The notes under the pieces were generated by a model. It did no database searches and was not told the DNA's origin. It saw nothing but the letters and a program-made list of their open reading frames with translations. Shown here piece after piece: positions 7,008 through 15,409 of a DNA stretch of 64,000 nucleotides. Each line of letters opens with the position of its first letter. Position 1 is the stretch's first letter. Source of the DNA: Gammaproteobacteria bacterium (GTDB taxonomy: Bacteria; Pseudomonadota; Gammaproteobacteria; Burkholderiales; Burkholderiaceae_B); contig JAHIXK010000013.1 of the NCBI GenBank assembly GCA_018815245.1, forward strand, positions 83,084 through 147,083. Reading direction: 5' to 3'. The position numbers and the translations under genes were made by a program.

Positions 7008-9500
7008 CTAGTTCTCCCACTTTTCGTTTTGTACTTTGTTGCCCATCAAGCGGTTGCCAACTTCTGCAACACCTTTGTGCAGCCAGGCAAAAAGCCGCAC
7101 ATAGCCGACCATGCCTTTGGCAAACACATCTTTCAGGCCCCCAAGGGCACGGTCACGTGTTTGGTCTTCCTGCCAGTTCAGCCAGGCGTCTGCGCGTCCG
7201 AAAGTGCATTGGATCAACTGGGCTTCCTGTTCGGGTGTCAGGTTGGTGAACAGGGCCTCCACATGCCCGCTTTCAGTGAAATGGATTTTCGCCGGGAAAA
7301 GAAATTCACGATCACCGCGGTGCAAGCCAACCTGCACCTGGCTGAATTCAGAAATACCCGCGGTGTCGGCAACAGCCAGCGTCAAGCCTGCCGCTGAGTA
7401 TTCTTCGGTGTAGCAGCTGATTGTGTAGCCACCGGGCAATTTAAGAAACGCGGGCATCACCATGCGAACGCGGTGGTGTGTGTGCCTTTGAACGGATTCC
7501 GTGGCCACGCCAACGGCCGCACCCAATATGGCCAGGTTAAAGCCACACCACAACAGGTTCATCACCACTGTGCCGGTTTCGTGTGTGTTGAATACAAACA
7601 GGCGCAACACGCCCACGCCCAACCCCAGCAAGTTGAGTAGCAACAAAATCAGGTACGGCTTGGCAATGTTGGCATCGAAGTAGCTTTCTTCGATCAAGCC
7701 GCCTTTGGATGTCACATTGAATTTGCCCAGCTTCGGGTTGATGAAGGCCAGTGTGGTGGGCAAAATGATGTACCAGGACAGCACGGTTTCGTACACTTCA
7801 GACCAGAATGATCGCCTGTATTTGCCCTGAATGGCCGAGTTGGTGTAACTGGAAATAATCAGTTGTGGCAGGGCATAGCTGAGAATGGTTAAGGCTGCGG
7901 CGTTGATCAGGTGTTGCTCGAAAAACAGGTAGGCCATGGGCATGACCAGAAAGACAAGGCGCGGTATGCCATAGAAAAAGTGCAACATTGCGTTGGAATA
8001 ACAAATGCGCTGGAACAGGCTCAACCCTTTCTTGAACATGGGGTTGTCGGTTCGGAAAATTTGCGCCATGCCGCGCGCCCATCGAATGCGCTGCCCGATG
8101 TGGCCTGCAAGGGTTTCCGTGGCCAGTCCTGCGGCCTGAATGTTGTTCAGGTACACGCTGTTGTAGCCCAGTGAATGCAGTTTCAATGCGGTGTGTGCGT
8201 CTTCAGTTACTGTTTCAATTGCAATTCCACCCACTTCAAGCAGGGCTTTGCGTTCGATTACGGCGCAACTGCCGCAAAAAAACGAGGCGTTCCAGTAGTC
8301 GTTGCCGTCTTGAATCAAACCATAAAACAATGAACCTTCATTGGGCATTTGCCGGAAAAAATTGAAGTTGCGCTCGAACGGGTCGGCCGAGAAAAAATGG
8401 TGGGGTGTTTGCACCAGCACGCACTTGGGGTCTTTTGCAAACCACCCCATGCTTGTTTGTAAAAACGAACGCGTGGGAATGTGGTCGCAATCGAAAATGG
8501 CGATGTACTGGCCGTGGGTGTGTTTCAGGGCATAGTTGATGTTGCCGGCTTTGGCGTGTGAATTGTCAGGTCGTGAAATGTATTCAACGCCGGCTTGTCT
8601 GGCGAATTCTTCAAAGGCGGGTCGGTGGCCGTCGTCCAGAATGTACACGGTGATTTTTTCCAGTGGCCAGTCCAGACCTTTGGCGGCATACACCGTTGGG
8701 CGCACCACCGACAATGGTTCGTTGTAGCTGGGTATGAACACATCCACCGTGGGCCAGTCGCTCAGGTTCAGTTCCAGCGGCATGGGTTTGCGCTTCAAGG
8801 GCCATGCGGTTTGAACGAAACCGAGAATCAGAATGACCCAGGTGTACGCTTCAGCAGCAACCAGTGTGTAACCCAAAAATACTTCCGTACCGCTTTCCAG
8901 ATCCAGTGAACTGGTGAAACGCCAGAATACGTAGCGGGCCAGCAGTAGCATGGTCAGTGCCATCAGACACAAATTGGCAAAGCGTTCAGGCATGCGTTTG
9001 AACAAAATGGCAAACAGGTAGCACACTGCAATGAAGACCCATTGCCCGGCCAGTGGCAGCGATACTTGTGCAGTAAAAAGAAACAGGGCAAGTGCACTTA
9101 AACCCAACGCCCAACGCACGGTTTTGAATCTGAGTAAGGTGTGGCGCGACTGTTCAATGCGTTCTTCAAGGCGGGCAGCAGCCATCAGTTTGTCAGTCAG
9201 GCGGCCCAATGCGTGTCGAAATGCACGGAACGGGCGTTGCACCGTGATTTCAAAAAGACTGGTGATGGGGCTGAAAATGTCATGCAAAGCCACCGCAAGA
9301 ATTCGCAATATGACATACACGGCGTTGCGGTTTTGCGCATGGCCGGATGTGTTGCTCAGGGTGCTATTTAAGCCGTCCGGGCGCAGCCAAAGCGCCTGAA
9401 ACAGCCGCAACATGCGCGCGCGGATGCTTAAATGCGGGAACTCCCGCAGGTCCAGCAGGCGCTCAAGCCGATTGATCCATCTGGGCGAGTTGCTGTTCAT
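7008..9500 (-). CDS. bcsA: Cellulose synthase catalytic subunit BcsA (UDP-forming)
   Basis: An 830-residue GT2 synthase. Hydrophobic N-terminal segments are followed by the cytoplasmic glycosyltransferase domain with YILDDGHRP, FDCDHIPTR, TEDAHTA and the QRIRWARG (QxxRW) motif, then more helices and a C-terminal PilZ domain. The enzyme polymerises glucose from UDP-glucose and threads the chain across the inner membrane with BcsB. The PilZ c-di-GMP motifs differ from the RxxxR and D/NxSxxG pattern: residues 672-677 read R-H-T-H-H-R and residues 700-705 read E-Y-S-A-A-G. The gene overlaps bcsQ by 4 bases. Confidence 0.96.
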   Translation of the reverse strand: MNSNSPRWINRLERLLDLREFPHLSIRARMLRLFQALWLRPDGLNSTLSNTSGHAQNRNAVYVILRILAVALHDIFSPITSLFEITVQRPFRAFRHALGRLTDKLMAAARLEERIEQSRHTLLRFKTVRWALGLSALALFLFTAQVSLPLAGQWVFIAVCYLFAILFKRMPERFANLCLMALTMLLLARYVFWRFTSSLDLESGTEVFLGYTLVAAEAYTWVILILGFVQTAWPLKRKPMPLELNLSDWPTVDVFIPSYNEPLSVVRPTVYAAKGLDWPLEKITVYILDDGHRPAFEEFARQAGVEYISRPDNSHAKAGNINYALKHTHGQYIAIFDCDHIPTRSFLQTSMGWFAKDPKCVLVQTPHHFFSADPFERNFNFFRQMPNEGSLFYGLIQDGNDYWNASFFCGSCAVIERKALLEVGGIAIETVTEDAHTALKLHSLGYNSVYLNNIQAAGLATETLAGHIGQRIRWARGMAQIFRTDNPMFKKGLSLFQRICYSNAMLHFFYGIPRLVFLVMPMAYLFFEQHLINAAALTILSYALPQLIISSYTNSAIQGKYRRSFWSEVYETVLSWYIILPTTLAFINPKLGKFNVTSKGGLIEESYFDANIAKPYLILLLLNLLGLGVGVLRLFVFNTHETGTVVMNLLWCGFNLAILGAAVGVATESVQRHTHHRVRMVMPAFLKLPGGYTISCYTEEYSAAGLTLAVADTAGISEFSQVQVGLHRGDREFLFPAKIHFTESGHVEALFTNLTPEQEAQLIQCTFGRADAWLNWQEDQTRDRALGGLKDVFAKGMVGYVRLFAWLHKGVAEVGNRLMGNKVQNEKWEN

Positions 9501-10237
9501 CCGATCTCCGCGTCAATCCAGTTGCACAGTTTTTGTTGATCATCGACCAACTGTGAGCGGGGTGCGTAATCCAGCAGGGGTTGGCCGGCAGCAAGGCTTT
9601 CGGACAGAGCTTGGTCTTCATGCAGGTAGAACGGCAGCAGGCGGTGGCTTAGTTTCATTTTGCACAGGGTCCAAAGGTCCAGATGCAATACTTTGGTTGA
9701 ATCAAAACGGTTCATTAGAAAATACGATGTGCCACGGCTTTCAAGCAGGTGTGGCAGCAAGGGGTCGATGCCCAGAATGGAGGCGGAGTCGGGAACCAGC
9801 GTAACTAGATTGAGGTCGGAAAGCGCCATGATTTTCTGCACCCAGGGTGCGGGCCACCGTGGCAGGTCTACAATCACCACGCCGTCGTCTTCAAACTGCG
9901 CGTGACGAAACAGCGCAGTCAAGTTCTCGGGTTGTTCCATCAACATCTGATCAACGGCCAGTTGCTCGGTCAGGGTCAGTTGCCCGAAGGGCAGCAGTTT
10001 GAAACCTGCGGTTGTGGTTGCAACCAAGGTGTTCAGTTCCTTGAGCTGCAACAGGGCTTGACCCAAACCATTCGGGCTGGCTTGCGCATAGCCCAGCTGA
10101 AACTCAATGTTGTTCGCTGGGTCGGCCTGAACCAGCGTCACTTTTCTGCCAAGCATGCACAGGTGCGAAGCGGCAGCAATGGCAAGGCTGGTGCGTCCTG
10201 CACCGCCCGTTGGCGACACCAAGGCAATGATGATCAT
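9497..10237 (-). CDS. bcsQ: Cellulose biosynthesis protein BcsQ (MinD/ParA-like)
   Basis: A 246-residue SIMIBI-class NTPase fold. The N terminus reads SPTGGAGRTS, so the two lysines of the deviant Walker A box (KGGxGKT) are replaced by Thr10 and Arg15. E. coli BcsQ also departs from the canonical box at these places, so this is a family trait more than decay. The VIVDLPRW segment is the Walker B equivalent, and LLPFGQLTL matches the BcsQ family. BcsQ works with BcsR in polar assembly of the synthase. It overlaps bcsF and bcsA by 4 bases on each side (ATGA), implying translational coupling. Confidence 0.9.
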   Translation of the reverse strand: MIIIALVSPTGGAGRTSLAIAAASHLCMLGRKVTLVQADPANNIEFQLGYAQASPNGLGQALLQLKELNTLVATTTAGFKLLPFGQLTLTEQLAVDQMLMEQPENLTALFRHAQFEDDGVVIVDLPRWPAPWVQKIMALSDLNLVTLVPDSASILGIDPLLPHLLESRGTSYFLMNRFDSTKVLHLDLWTLCKMKLSHRLLPFYLHEDQALSESLAAGQPLLDYAPRSQLVDDQQKLCNWIDAEIG

Positions 10238-10443
10238 GCGTCCTCTTCGTCAGTGGGGCCGGCTATCCATTTGCCGTGCCGTACCAGTTGATAACAATTG
10301 TCGGGCAGCTTGTTGTTGCTCCAGTTGGCCCAGTCACTGAACCAGATCCTGGTGCCGGGGATTTTCATCATTTTTCCGATCACGACAATCGTCAACAGGA
10401 TGCCAGCGAGCAGGCCGCCCAGAATCAGTGCGAAGACAATCAT
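10234..10443 (-). CDS. bcsF: BcsF-like small membrane protein
   Basis: A 69-residue protein with one N-terminal transmembrane helix (about residues 3-25) and a short basic/aromatic cytoplasmic tail. In E. coli, BcsF is a similar short membrane protein that links BcsE to BcsG. The identification rests mainly on length, topology and position directly after bcsE. The ATG at 10443 overlaps the bcsE stop (ATGA), and the TGA overlaps the bcsQ start in the same way. A longer reading upstream would run inside bcsE and is not needed. Confidence 0.65.
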   Translation of the reverse strand: MIVFALILGGLLAGILLTIVVIGKMMKIPGTRIWFSDWANWSNNKLPDNCYQLVRHGKWIAGPTDEEDA

Positions 10444-11846
10444 GTTTGCCCTCTGCTCAACAGTTGGGTAATGCGCTGAAGCCAAGGCCTGTTTGCGTGG
10501 GTCATGTCCCTGTTTTCGTCCCACAGCTCGGCCAGTTTTACGGGTTCGTCAGGGGATGCTGCCATTAAGTCTTCAACCGACAATGGTTCAAGTTCTTCAT
10601 TCAGGTCTGCCAGCAATTCAGCTTGCTTGTCGATTCCGATAAATTGAATGTCGCCGCTAAACAGTGTGGTCAAACTTTCCCTGAAACACGAACCAAGCCA
10701 TCCGCGATAGCTTGGTTCATCCGGTTCTTCATCCCAAACCTTGAACACGTAAATGGCCTCGCGGGTGGCTGTGAATACGCAGGTTGCCCGCGACCAGTTG
10801 GCCAGTCGCAATGCGGTTTGTGCCGTCATGTGTCGCATCAGCGAAAACCGTGTAATGGTGCTGTGCATGGACCATCGTTGCGCCAGTTCCAGCATCATCA
10901 AGCCGTGCGTTGCAAATGTGGGGTTGGGCACCAGTGTCAGAAGGCCGGGCATGAATACCTCGTGCAGATCGCGGGCGAAATTGCTGGCATGTTCAGAATC
11001 GGGCAGGGCTTTCAGGTCGGGCTTGTGAATCCGGTTTTTGGGCAGACCAAGCCAGGTTTCAGGATCCTCATTGTTCAGCATCACGGAGTCTGCTCCCATT
11101 CGCAACAGCACAGACGCATCAACGGAGCTGAGCTCGCCGTGGGCTTTTACATGGACGCTGCTCGCTGCATTGTCTGAAAAACGAAGGCGATGACAGGCCT
11201 GAGCCAGTTGTTTCAAACCGCCAAACCTCTGGCTGTCCAGCACGTTGTGAACCGTCAGTTGTTCCATTTGCTTGGGGTCGGTCCACAAGTTGGTTTGCAT
11301 GCCCCACTGGGTTGGCCACCAGGGGCGAAACTCGAAATCACCCCGTTCGTTGACATCGGTCAGGCCGTCTGCAAACACGCTCCATTGCGGCAAATCCCCT
11401 TGCACCACGGCCACCACACTGGCCTGGGCGTGTAGTGCCCATTGGTGCAAAAGCCGCATGTGTGCCATTGGGTTGCGGTTGTTCAGCGCCTCGCCTTCCT
11501 GATTGAACCAAAGCCCCGCGTGTTCAATGATGACAATACTTGGCTTGAGCACACACAATGTGTTGAGCGATCGGCAAAGTTGGCGAATGCCTGTCTGTGC
11601 CTTGCCTTGTCGCCACAAATCCCGAACCGATACCACGTCAAGCCCTTTGGGTGCTTTGGCCCGGTGGCTCAGGTAAGGTTCAAGCATGTTGCGCACTTCA
11701 CTTTGCGGGCTTGTGGTTAGCCACAGGCAAGCTTTAAATGACGTTTCTTCTTGCGAATCCAGCCAATGCTGCACCAGCCCATGCGAGAAGTTTCCCGCAT
11801 GTGGGGCGCGCAAAACATATGCACCGGGCTTGGGCAAGTCAATCAT
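10440..11846 (-). CDS. bcsE: Cellulose biosynthesis protein BcsE (c-di-GMP-sensing)
   Basis: A 468-residue soluble protein between bcsC and bcsF. The N-terminal part resembles a degenerate RecA-like ATPase fold (VVSVRDLW..., SIVIIEHAGLW). The C-terminal half would hold the GIL domain that binds c-di-GMP in E. coli BcsE, but I could not place its RxGD motif with confidence. BcsE binds BcsF and the BcsRQ complex and is needed for full cellulose output. It is somewhat shorter than the E. coli protein (about 520 residues). Confidence 0.8.
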   Translation of the reverse strand: MIDLPKPGAYVLRAPHAGNFSHGLVQHWLDSQEETSFKACLWLTTSPQSEVRNMLEPYLSHRAKAPKGLDVVSVRDLWRQGKAQTGIRQLCRSLNTLCVLKPSIVIIEHAGLWFNQEGEALNNRNPMAHMRLLHQWALHAQASVVAVVQGDLPQWSVFADGLTDVNERGDFEFRPWWPTQWGMQTNLWTDPKQMEQLTVHNVLDSQRFGGLKQLAQACHRLRFSDNAASSVHVKAHGELSSVDASVLLRMGADSVMLNNEDPETWLGLPKNRIHKPDLKALPDSEHASNFARDLHEVFMPGLLTLVPNPTFATHGLMMLELAQRWSMHSTITRFSLMRHMTAQTALRLANWSRATCVFTATREAIYVFKVWDEEPDEPSYRGWLGSCFRESLTTLFSGDIQFIGIDKQAELLADLNEELEPLSVEDLMAASPDEPVKLAELWDENRDMTHANRPWLQRITQLLSRGQT

Positions 11847-14270
11847 TCAGAACCTCGAGTAGGGTACAACGCCCTCGGGCGGTACGCTCAGTTCGAAAAA
11901 GTCACCAAAGGAATATTTCACATACACCTGCAAACGATCCGGGTTGTAGCCTTCTGACCGGTCTATTTCAAAGTAACCGCCCATCACCAGATTTTTCAAG
12001 ACCTTGCGTTCAAGCGCAAGCCGAAAGCCCGTGCTGGTGCCCCCGCCGGGGCCGCCTGCCTGCAAGGTGGGGTTGCCCTGCGCAGCCGCTGCCGCGGCAA
12101 GTTCGGGGTTAAGCGGGTAAAGCAGAGCCTCATCTTCACGCGATTCACTGGCACCAAGCCGGGCTTGCAGTTGCCAGGACCAGTCATTCAAACGGCCAGT
12201 CCAGGTAATTGGGAATGTCAGCGATGCAAAGGCTTGCGGGCTGTAATAACCGCCTTGTCCAAAAGTGTAAAAACGCTGGTTTTTTTCGAATGACCACAAA
12301 AACAGCGAAGCCGCGATTTCAACTTCATGCCCTGCGTTTTGGTACACGGTTTTGCCAACAATGCCTTGCAGGTTTACTTCTGTGTTGTCTGGAATGTTTT
12401 TGCCAGTGATCAGGTTGGCCCGCGCAATGCCGACAAAGTCCAGCGTGGGGCTGAAGGCTTCGTAATACACAGCGCTTACGCCATTTCGGCGGGCTCCTCC
12501 CCATGTTTCACCGGTCAGTGGGTCGACCGCCCCCGTGGTTGACAGCACGCTGCCATTGACCATGCGGCGTGCCACTTCCAGTCGAAGTGATCCATTGCCC
12601 AGGTCAGTGCGCCATTGCACCCCCCCTACCCAGTCATTGACCGGGTAGTTGCCCGCGGTGGTTCCCAAATCGACACGGTACTGGTCTGTTTGAATGCCAA
12701 CACCCACCACATGTCCATTGTAATTTTGCTCAAGGCGATCGCTCGAAATGGCGGGGTCTGTGGCCAGTGTTGTGCCCAGCTTTGCAAAGTTGCTGGCGGT
12801 GGCAGGGTTTACGCGGCCTGATTTGGCGTTCAGGGAGTCGGCACGCAGAAAAAGGGTTCTTTCAAAATCAAGTGGCAGATCAATCTGCAGTGGGACTTCG
12901 TTGGTGTCAATCTTTGACACGCCTTCTTCGCCGTCAATAATGGCGTTTTCATACGACATGCGAAGGCGGATCTGTTTTTTTTGCTGCAGGCTTTGTTCAA
13001 AGTCTTGAATGTCGGGTTCAGCACGCCATTTTGGGTTTGAACCCATGGCACTGGCCAACTGGTTGTACTTGCCCTGTTGTTCCAGTGCACGCAGTGAATC
13101 CAGATGCTGTCCGTACTGAACGCGTTTTTCCAGTGCACTCATGCCCTCGGTCCAGTTTTCTCGCGGTACGGCGTTGACCAGTTCAAGCGCATCGTTACCC
13201 CGGTTTTGGCGTGCAGCCAGCAAAGCAGACGCAAAACGCATTTCTGCACTGGGGTCTTTGGACATGCCCTCGTCCATTAACCGTTGGGCGGCTTGTTGGC
13301 TGCCAGCATCACCTTGCTCGTCCAGCAAGGTGGCCAAGTCATAGCGAAACCATGGGTAAGTTGGGTTGAGGTCAATCGCTTCCTGCAAAAGACTGGCCGC
13401 TGCTTTCCGATCGTTTTGTTGAATCAGTTGCTGCGCCTGTTCACCAAGTTGCTGCCCCTGCTCGAAGTTGGAAATCACCGGTGTTTCGGTGCCTAAGGGT
13501 TGTAATTCCGGCTGTAATTCGGGCTGTAATTCGGGCAGGGGGGCTGGCTCGGCAGCGGCGGCCTCGGTGGCTGGTCTTGGTGTGGCCCGTGGCGTGGTAT
13601 TGCGCGTTGCTGGTTTTGCTGCCTTGGCCAGGTTGCCTGGTGACGGTTTGGCAACGCCACCGAGTTCAGTCAGTAGTGCTGTGTAGCGTTGGTCTTCGGG
13701 AAACTGCTGCATCAATGCCGCGATTTGTTTTTTTGCGTACTGGCTGCCCTCAGGCGTACTGCTCATTAAGCGGTAAATTTGAGCTGCAGCCTCGCCCAAC
13801 GGTGCTTGGGGTAAAAGCTCGCGCAAACGCTGTGGAAAATCATCCGGTATTTGTTCGCTGGTGGCCAGGTAACGCAGTTCTGCAAACTGCTGTCTTTTTT
13901 CCCCTGCCAGCGCAATGGACTGCTGAAGTTCTATCGCAAAGGGGTGGTTGCCGTGGACGATTTGCAACTTGCCCAGCCACACGCTGGCAGCCTGAATGTC
14001 GCCACGCGCCAGATCGATCAGCCCTTGCCAGCGCAGCGCCGAGGCATTGCTGGGGTCAAGTAACAGGATTTTGTTGAATGACTGCACTGCCAAATCAAAC
14101 CGATAACGTTCGTACCAGTAAATACCTTTGTCGCTCAGGGCGCGAATACTGGTTTGCTGGTTGCCCTGTGCGGCAATGCTTTGTGTGGGTAACAAAAGAG
14201 GAAAGCTGACAAGGCTTGCTTGAATGGCAAGGCTTAACGCACAAAACCGGTAAGAAAATTTCTTAGCCAC
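11847..14270 (-). CDS. bcsC: Cellulose synthase outer-membrane export protein BcsC (TPR plus beta-barrel)
   Basis: The start is GTG at 14270: GAGG lies 9 bases upstream, and the reading begins with a clean signal peptide (MAKKFSYRFCALSLAIQ to QSIAA). This gives 807 residues, against about 1150 in E. coli. The N-terminal two thirds are TPR repeats (RYRFDLAVQSFNKIL, AASLLQEAIDLNPTYPWFRYDLATLL and others), interrupted by a Pro/Ala-rich linker with PELQ repeats. The C-terminal third is a beta-barrel ending in aromatic Phe, and forms the cellulose pore. The shortness suggests fewer TPRs. The gene overlaps the end of bcsZ by 8 bases. Confidence 0.92.
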   Translation of the reverse strand: MAKKFSYRFCALSLAIQASLVSFPLLLPTQSIAAQGNQQTSIRALSDKGIYWYERYRFDLAVQSFNKILLLDPSNASALRWQGLIDLARGDIQAASVWLGKLQIVHGNHPFAIELQQSIALAGEKRQQFAELRYLATSEQIPDDFPQRLRELLPQAPLGEAAAQIYRLMSSTPEGSQYAKKQIAALMQQFPEDQRYTALLTELGGVAKPSPGNLAKAAKPATRNTTPRATPRPATEAAAAEPAPLPELQPELQPELQPLGTETPVISNFEQGQQLGEQAQQLIQQNDRKAAASLLQEAIDLNPTYPWFRYDLATLLDEQGDAGSQQAAQRLMDEGMSKDPSAEMRFASALLAARQNRGNDALELVNAVPRENWTEGMSALEKRVQYGQHLDSLRALEQQGKYNQLASAMGSNPKWRAEPDIQDFEQSLQQKKQIRLRMSYENAIIDGEEGVSKIDTNEVPLQIDLPLDFERTLFLRADSLNAKSGRVNPATASNFAKLGTTLATDPAISSDRLEQNYNGHVVGVGIQTDQYRVDLGTTAGNYPVNDWVGGVQWRTDLGNGSLRLEVARRMVNGSVLSTTGAVDPLTGETWGGARRNGVSAVYYEAFSPTLDFVGIARANLITGKNIPDNTEVNLQGIVGKTVYQNAGHEVEIAASLFLWSFEKNQRFYTFGQGGYYSPQAFASLTFPITWTGRLNDWSWQLQARLGASESREDEALLYPLNPELAAAAAAQGNPTLQAGGPGGGTSTGFRLALERKVLKNLVMGGYFEIDRSEGYNPDRLQVYVKYSFGDFFELSVPPEGVVPYSRF
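13501..13536. repeat. Three 12-base tandem repeats inside bcsC
   Basis: TGTAATTCCGGC followed by two exact copies of TGTAATTCGGGC. On the coding (minus) strand these encode PELQ three times, in the linker between TPR blocks. In-frame repeats of this kind can change in number without breaking the protein. Confidence 0.9.
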
Positions 14271-15408
14271 AGGGTTTGACCTCTTTGCCTTTTGGCAAAA
14301 ACTCGCCAAGGGAATTGAAGCGATACTGGTTGTCCATATATCCTTGCGCAAAAAGGCTAAGTACGCCGTTGTAATAACCGTATTCAAGCCATGCAGCCTT
14401 GTCGGTTTTTGTCACTGCGTTTGCCTGAAATTTTTTTGCCAGTTCAACTGCGCCTGCGGCCTGTAAAAAAGGCGCCATGGCGGCTTGAAAGCCTTTTGGT
14501 CCCTCTTGCGGGGAAACATTGCCACTTTGTGGTTCAACCCATTCGGGCATGTTCTGGCGTTTCAGCAACAGGGCCACGGTGGGCGACAATTGCTGTAGCA
14601 AGGGGGTAGCCATCGGGTCGCCGTTGTTGCTCATCCCGATCCACATGTAGGTGCGAATTGCATCGTAGTCGCCGCGTTGTTCGTCATCGGGCAAACTCAT
14701 TTCGCCGTTGTTGTACAACACCCAGTCCGGATAATATCCACCTCGCCCAGAGTCCAGCAACAGGCGTTGGCTGGCCAGGTAAACATTCGCCCAGCGGGGG
14801 TCGTCGGCCCAGGCATTGGCAAAACGCGCCATCATGAATGGGGGCAGGTAGCTGGGGTTTAATCTGGCCGATCCATCGCTTCCTGCAAAACCATTGTTGC
14901 CGGGCAATATGCTCAAACCCAAGCCGCGCACGTCCATGCTTTCCTGGTCCAGAATCAGCCTGCCCAGTGCGCTTGCCTTGTCGGCATATGGCGCGTGGCA
15001 CCACACACGGGCTGCTTCCAGCAGGGTGTAGGCGATCCACAGGTCTGCATCGGATGCACTGTTGGCGTCAATCACCCCCCAGTTCTCGCCCTGTTTGCCC
15101 CATATCCAGGCAGGCAGTTGCTTGCCCAAATTGCCCGAACTCAAGTTGTTCTCAGTCCAGTTCAGCAATGAATCGAACGTTTTTCTGTCCTGTGCCACTA
15201 AGGCGAAAAATAAACCATATGCCTGGCCTTCCGATACGGTGCGTAAATCAGCCTGACTGTGGTCGATCACGCGACCATCGTCGCTGACAAAAGCTTTCTT
15301 GAATCCATCCCAGGCCGGCCAGGCCGGTGCTGCGCTGCATCCATTTGTTGCCGCAAGCGACAGAAAACACAAAAGCAGGCGGGCACCAACCTTGCGCCAA
15401 AACGCCAT
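14263..15408 (-). CDS. bcsZ: Periplasmic endo-1,4-beta-glucanase BcsZ (GH8)
   Basis: A 381-residue glycoside hydrolase family 8 cellulase. I chose the ATG at 15408, one base after the bcsB stop, with AAGGTGGG as ribosome site. The N terminus is then a normal signal peptide (residues 1-27, MAFWRKVGARLLLCFLSLA...). E60 in TVSEGQAYG matches the catalytic acid, and the aspartate in RGDYDAIRTYMW matches the base. BcsZ trims cellulose in the periplasm during export. The order bcsB-bcsZ-bcsC is as in E. coli. Confidence 0.93.
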   Translation of the reverse strand: MAFWRKVGARLLLCFLSLAATNGCSAAPAWPAWDGFKKAFVSDDGRVIDHSQADLRTVSEGQAYGLFFALVAQDRKTFDSLLNWTENNLSSGNLGKQLPAWIWGKQGENWGVIDANSASDADLWIAYTLLEAARVWCHAPYADKASALGRLILDQESMDVRGLGLSILPGNNGFAGSDGSARLNPSYLPPFMMARFANAWADDPRWANVYLASQRLLLDSGRGGYYPDWVLYNNGEMSLPDDEQRGDYDAIRTYMWIGMSNNGDPMATPLLQQLSPTVALLLKRQNMPEWVEPQSGNVSPQEGPKGFQAAMAPFLQAAGAVELAKKFQANAVTKTDKAAWLEYGYYNGVLSLFAQGYMDNQYRFNSLGEFLPKGKEVKPCG

Positions 15409-15409
15409 G

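Noticed and set aside
10234..10237. Overlaps in the bcs operon as frameshift errors
   Set aside because: The ATGA overlaps all join complete proteins with intact ends, so they reflect coupling and not broken genes.
13501..13536. Possible CRISPR-like repeat
   Set aside because: Units are 12 bases, contiguous without spacers, and in frame within bcsC.
14271..14387. Longer bcsC start at 14387
   Set aside because: The extension lies inside bcsZ, would put an unlikely stretch before a perfect signal peptide, and GTG 14270 has a good ribosome site.
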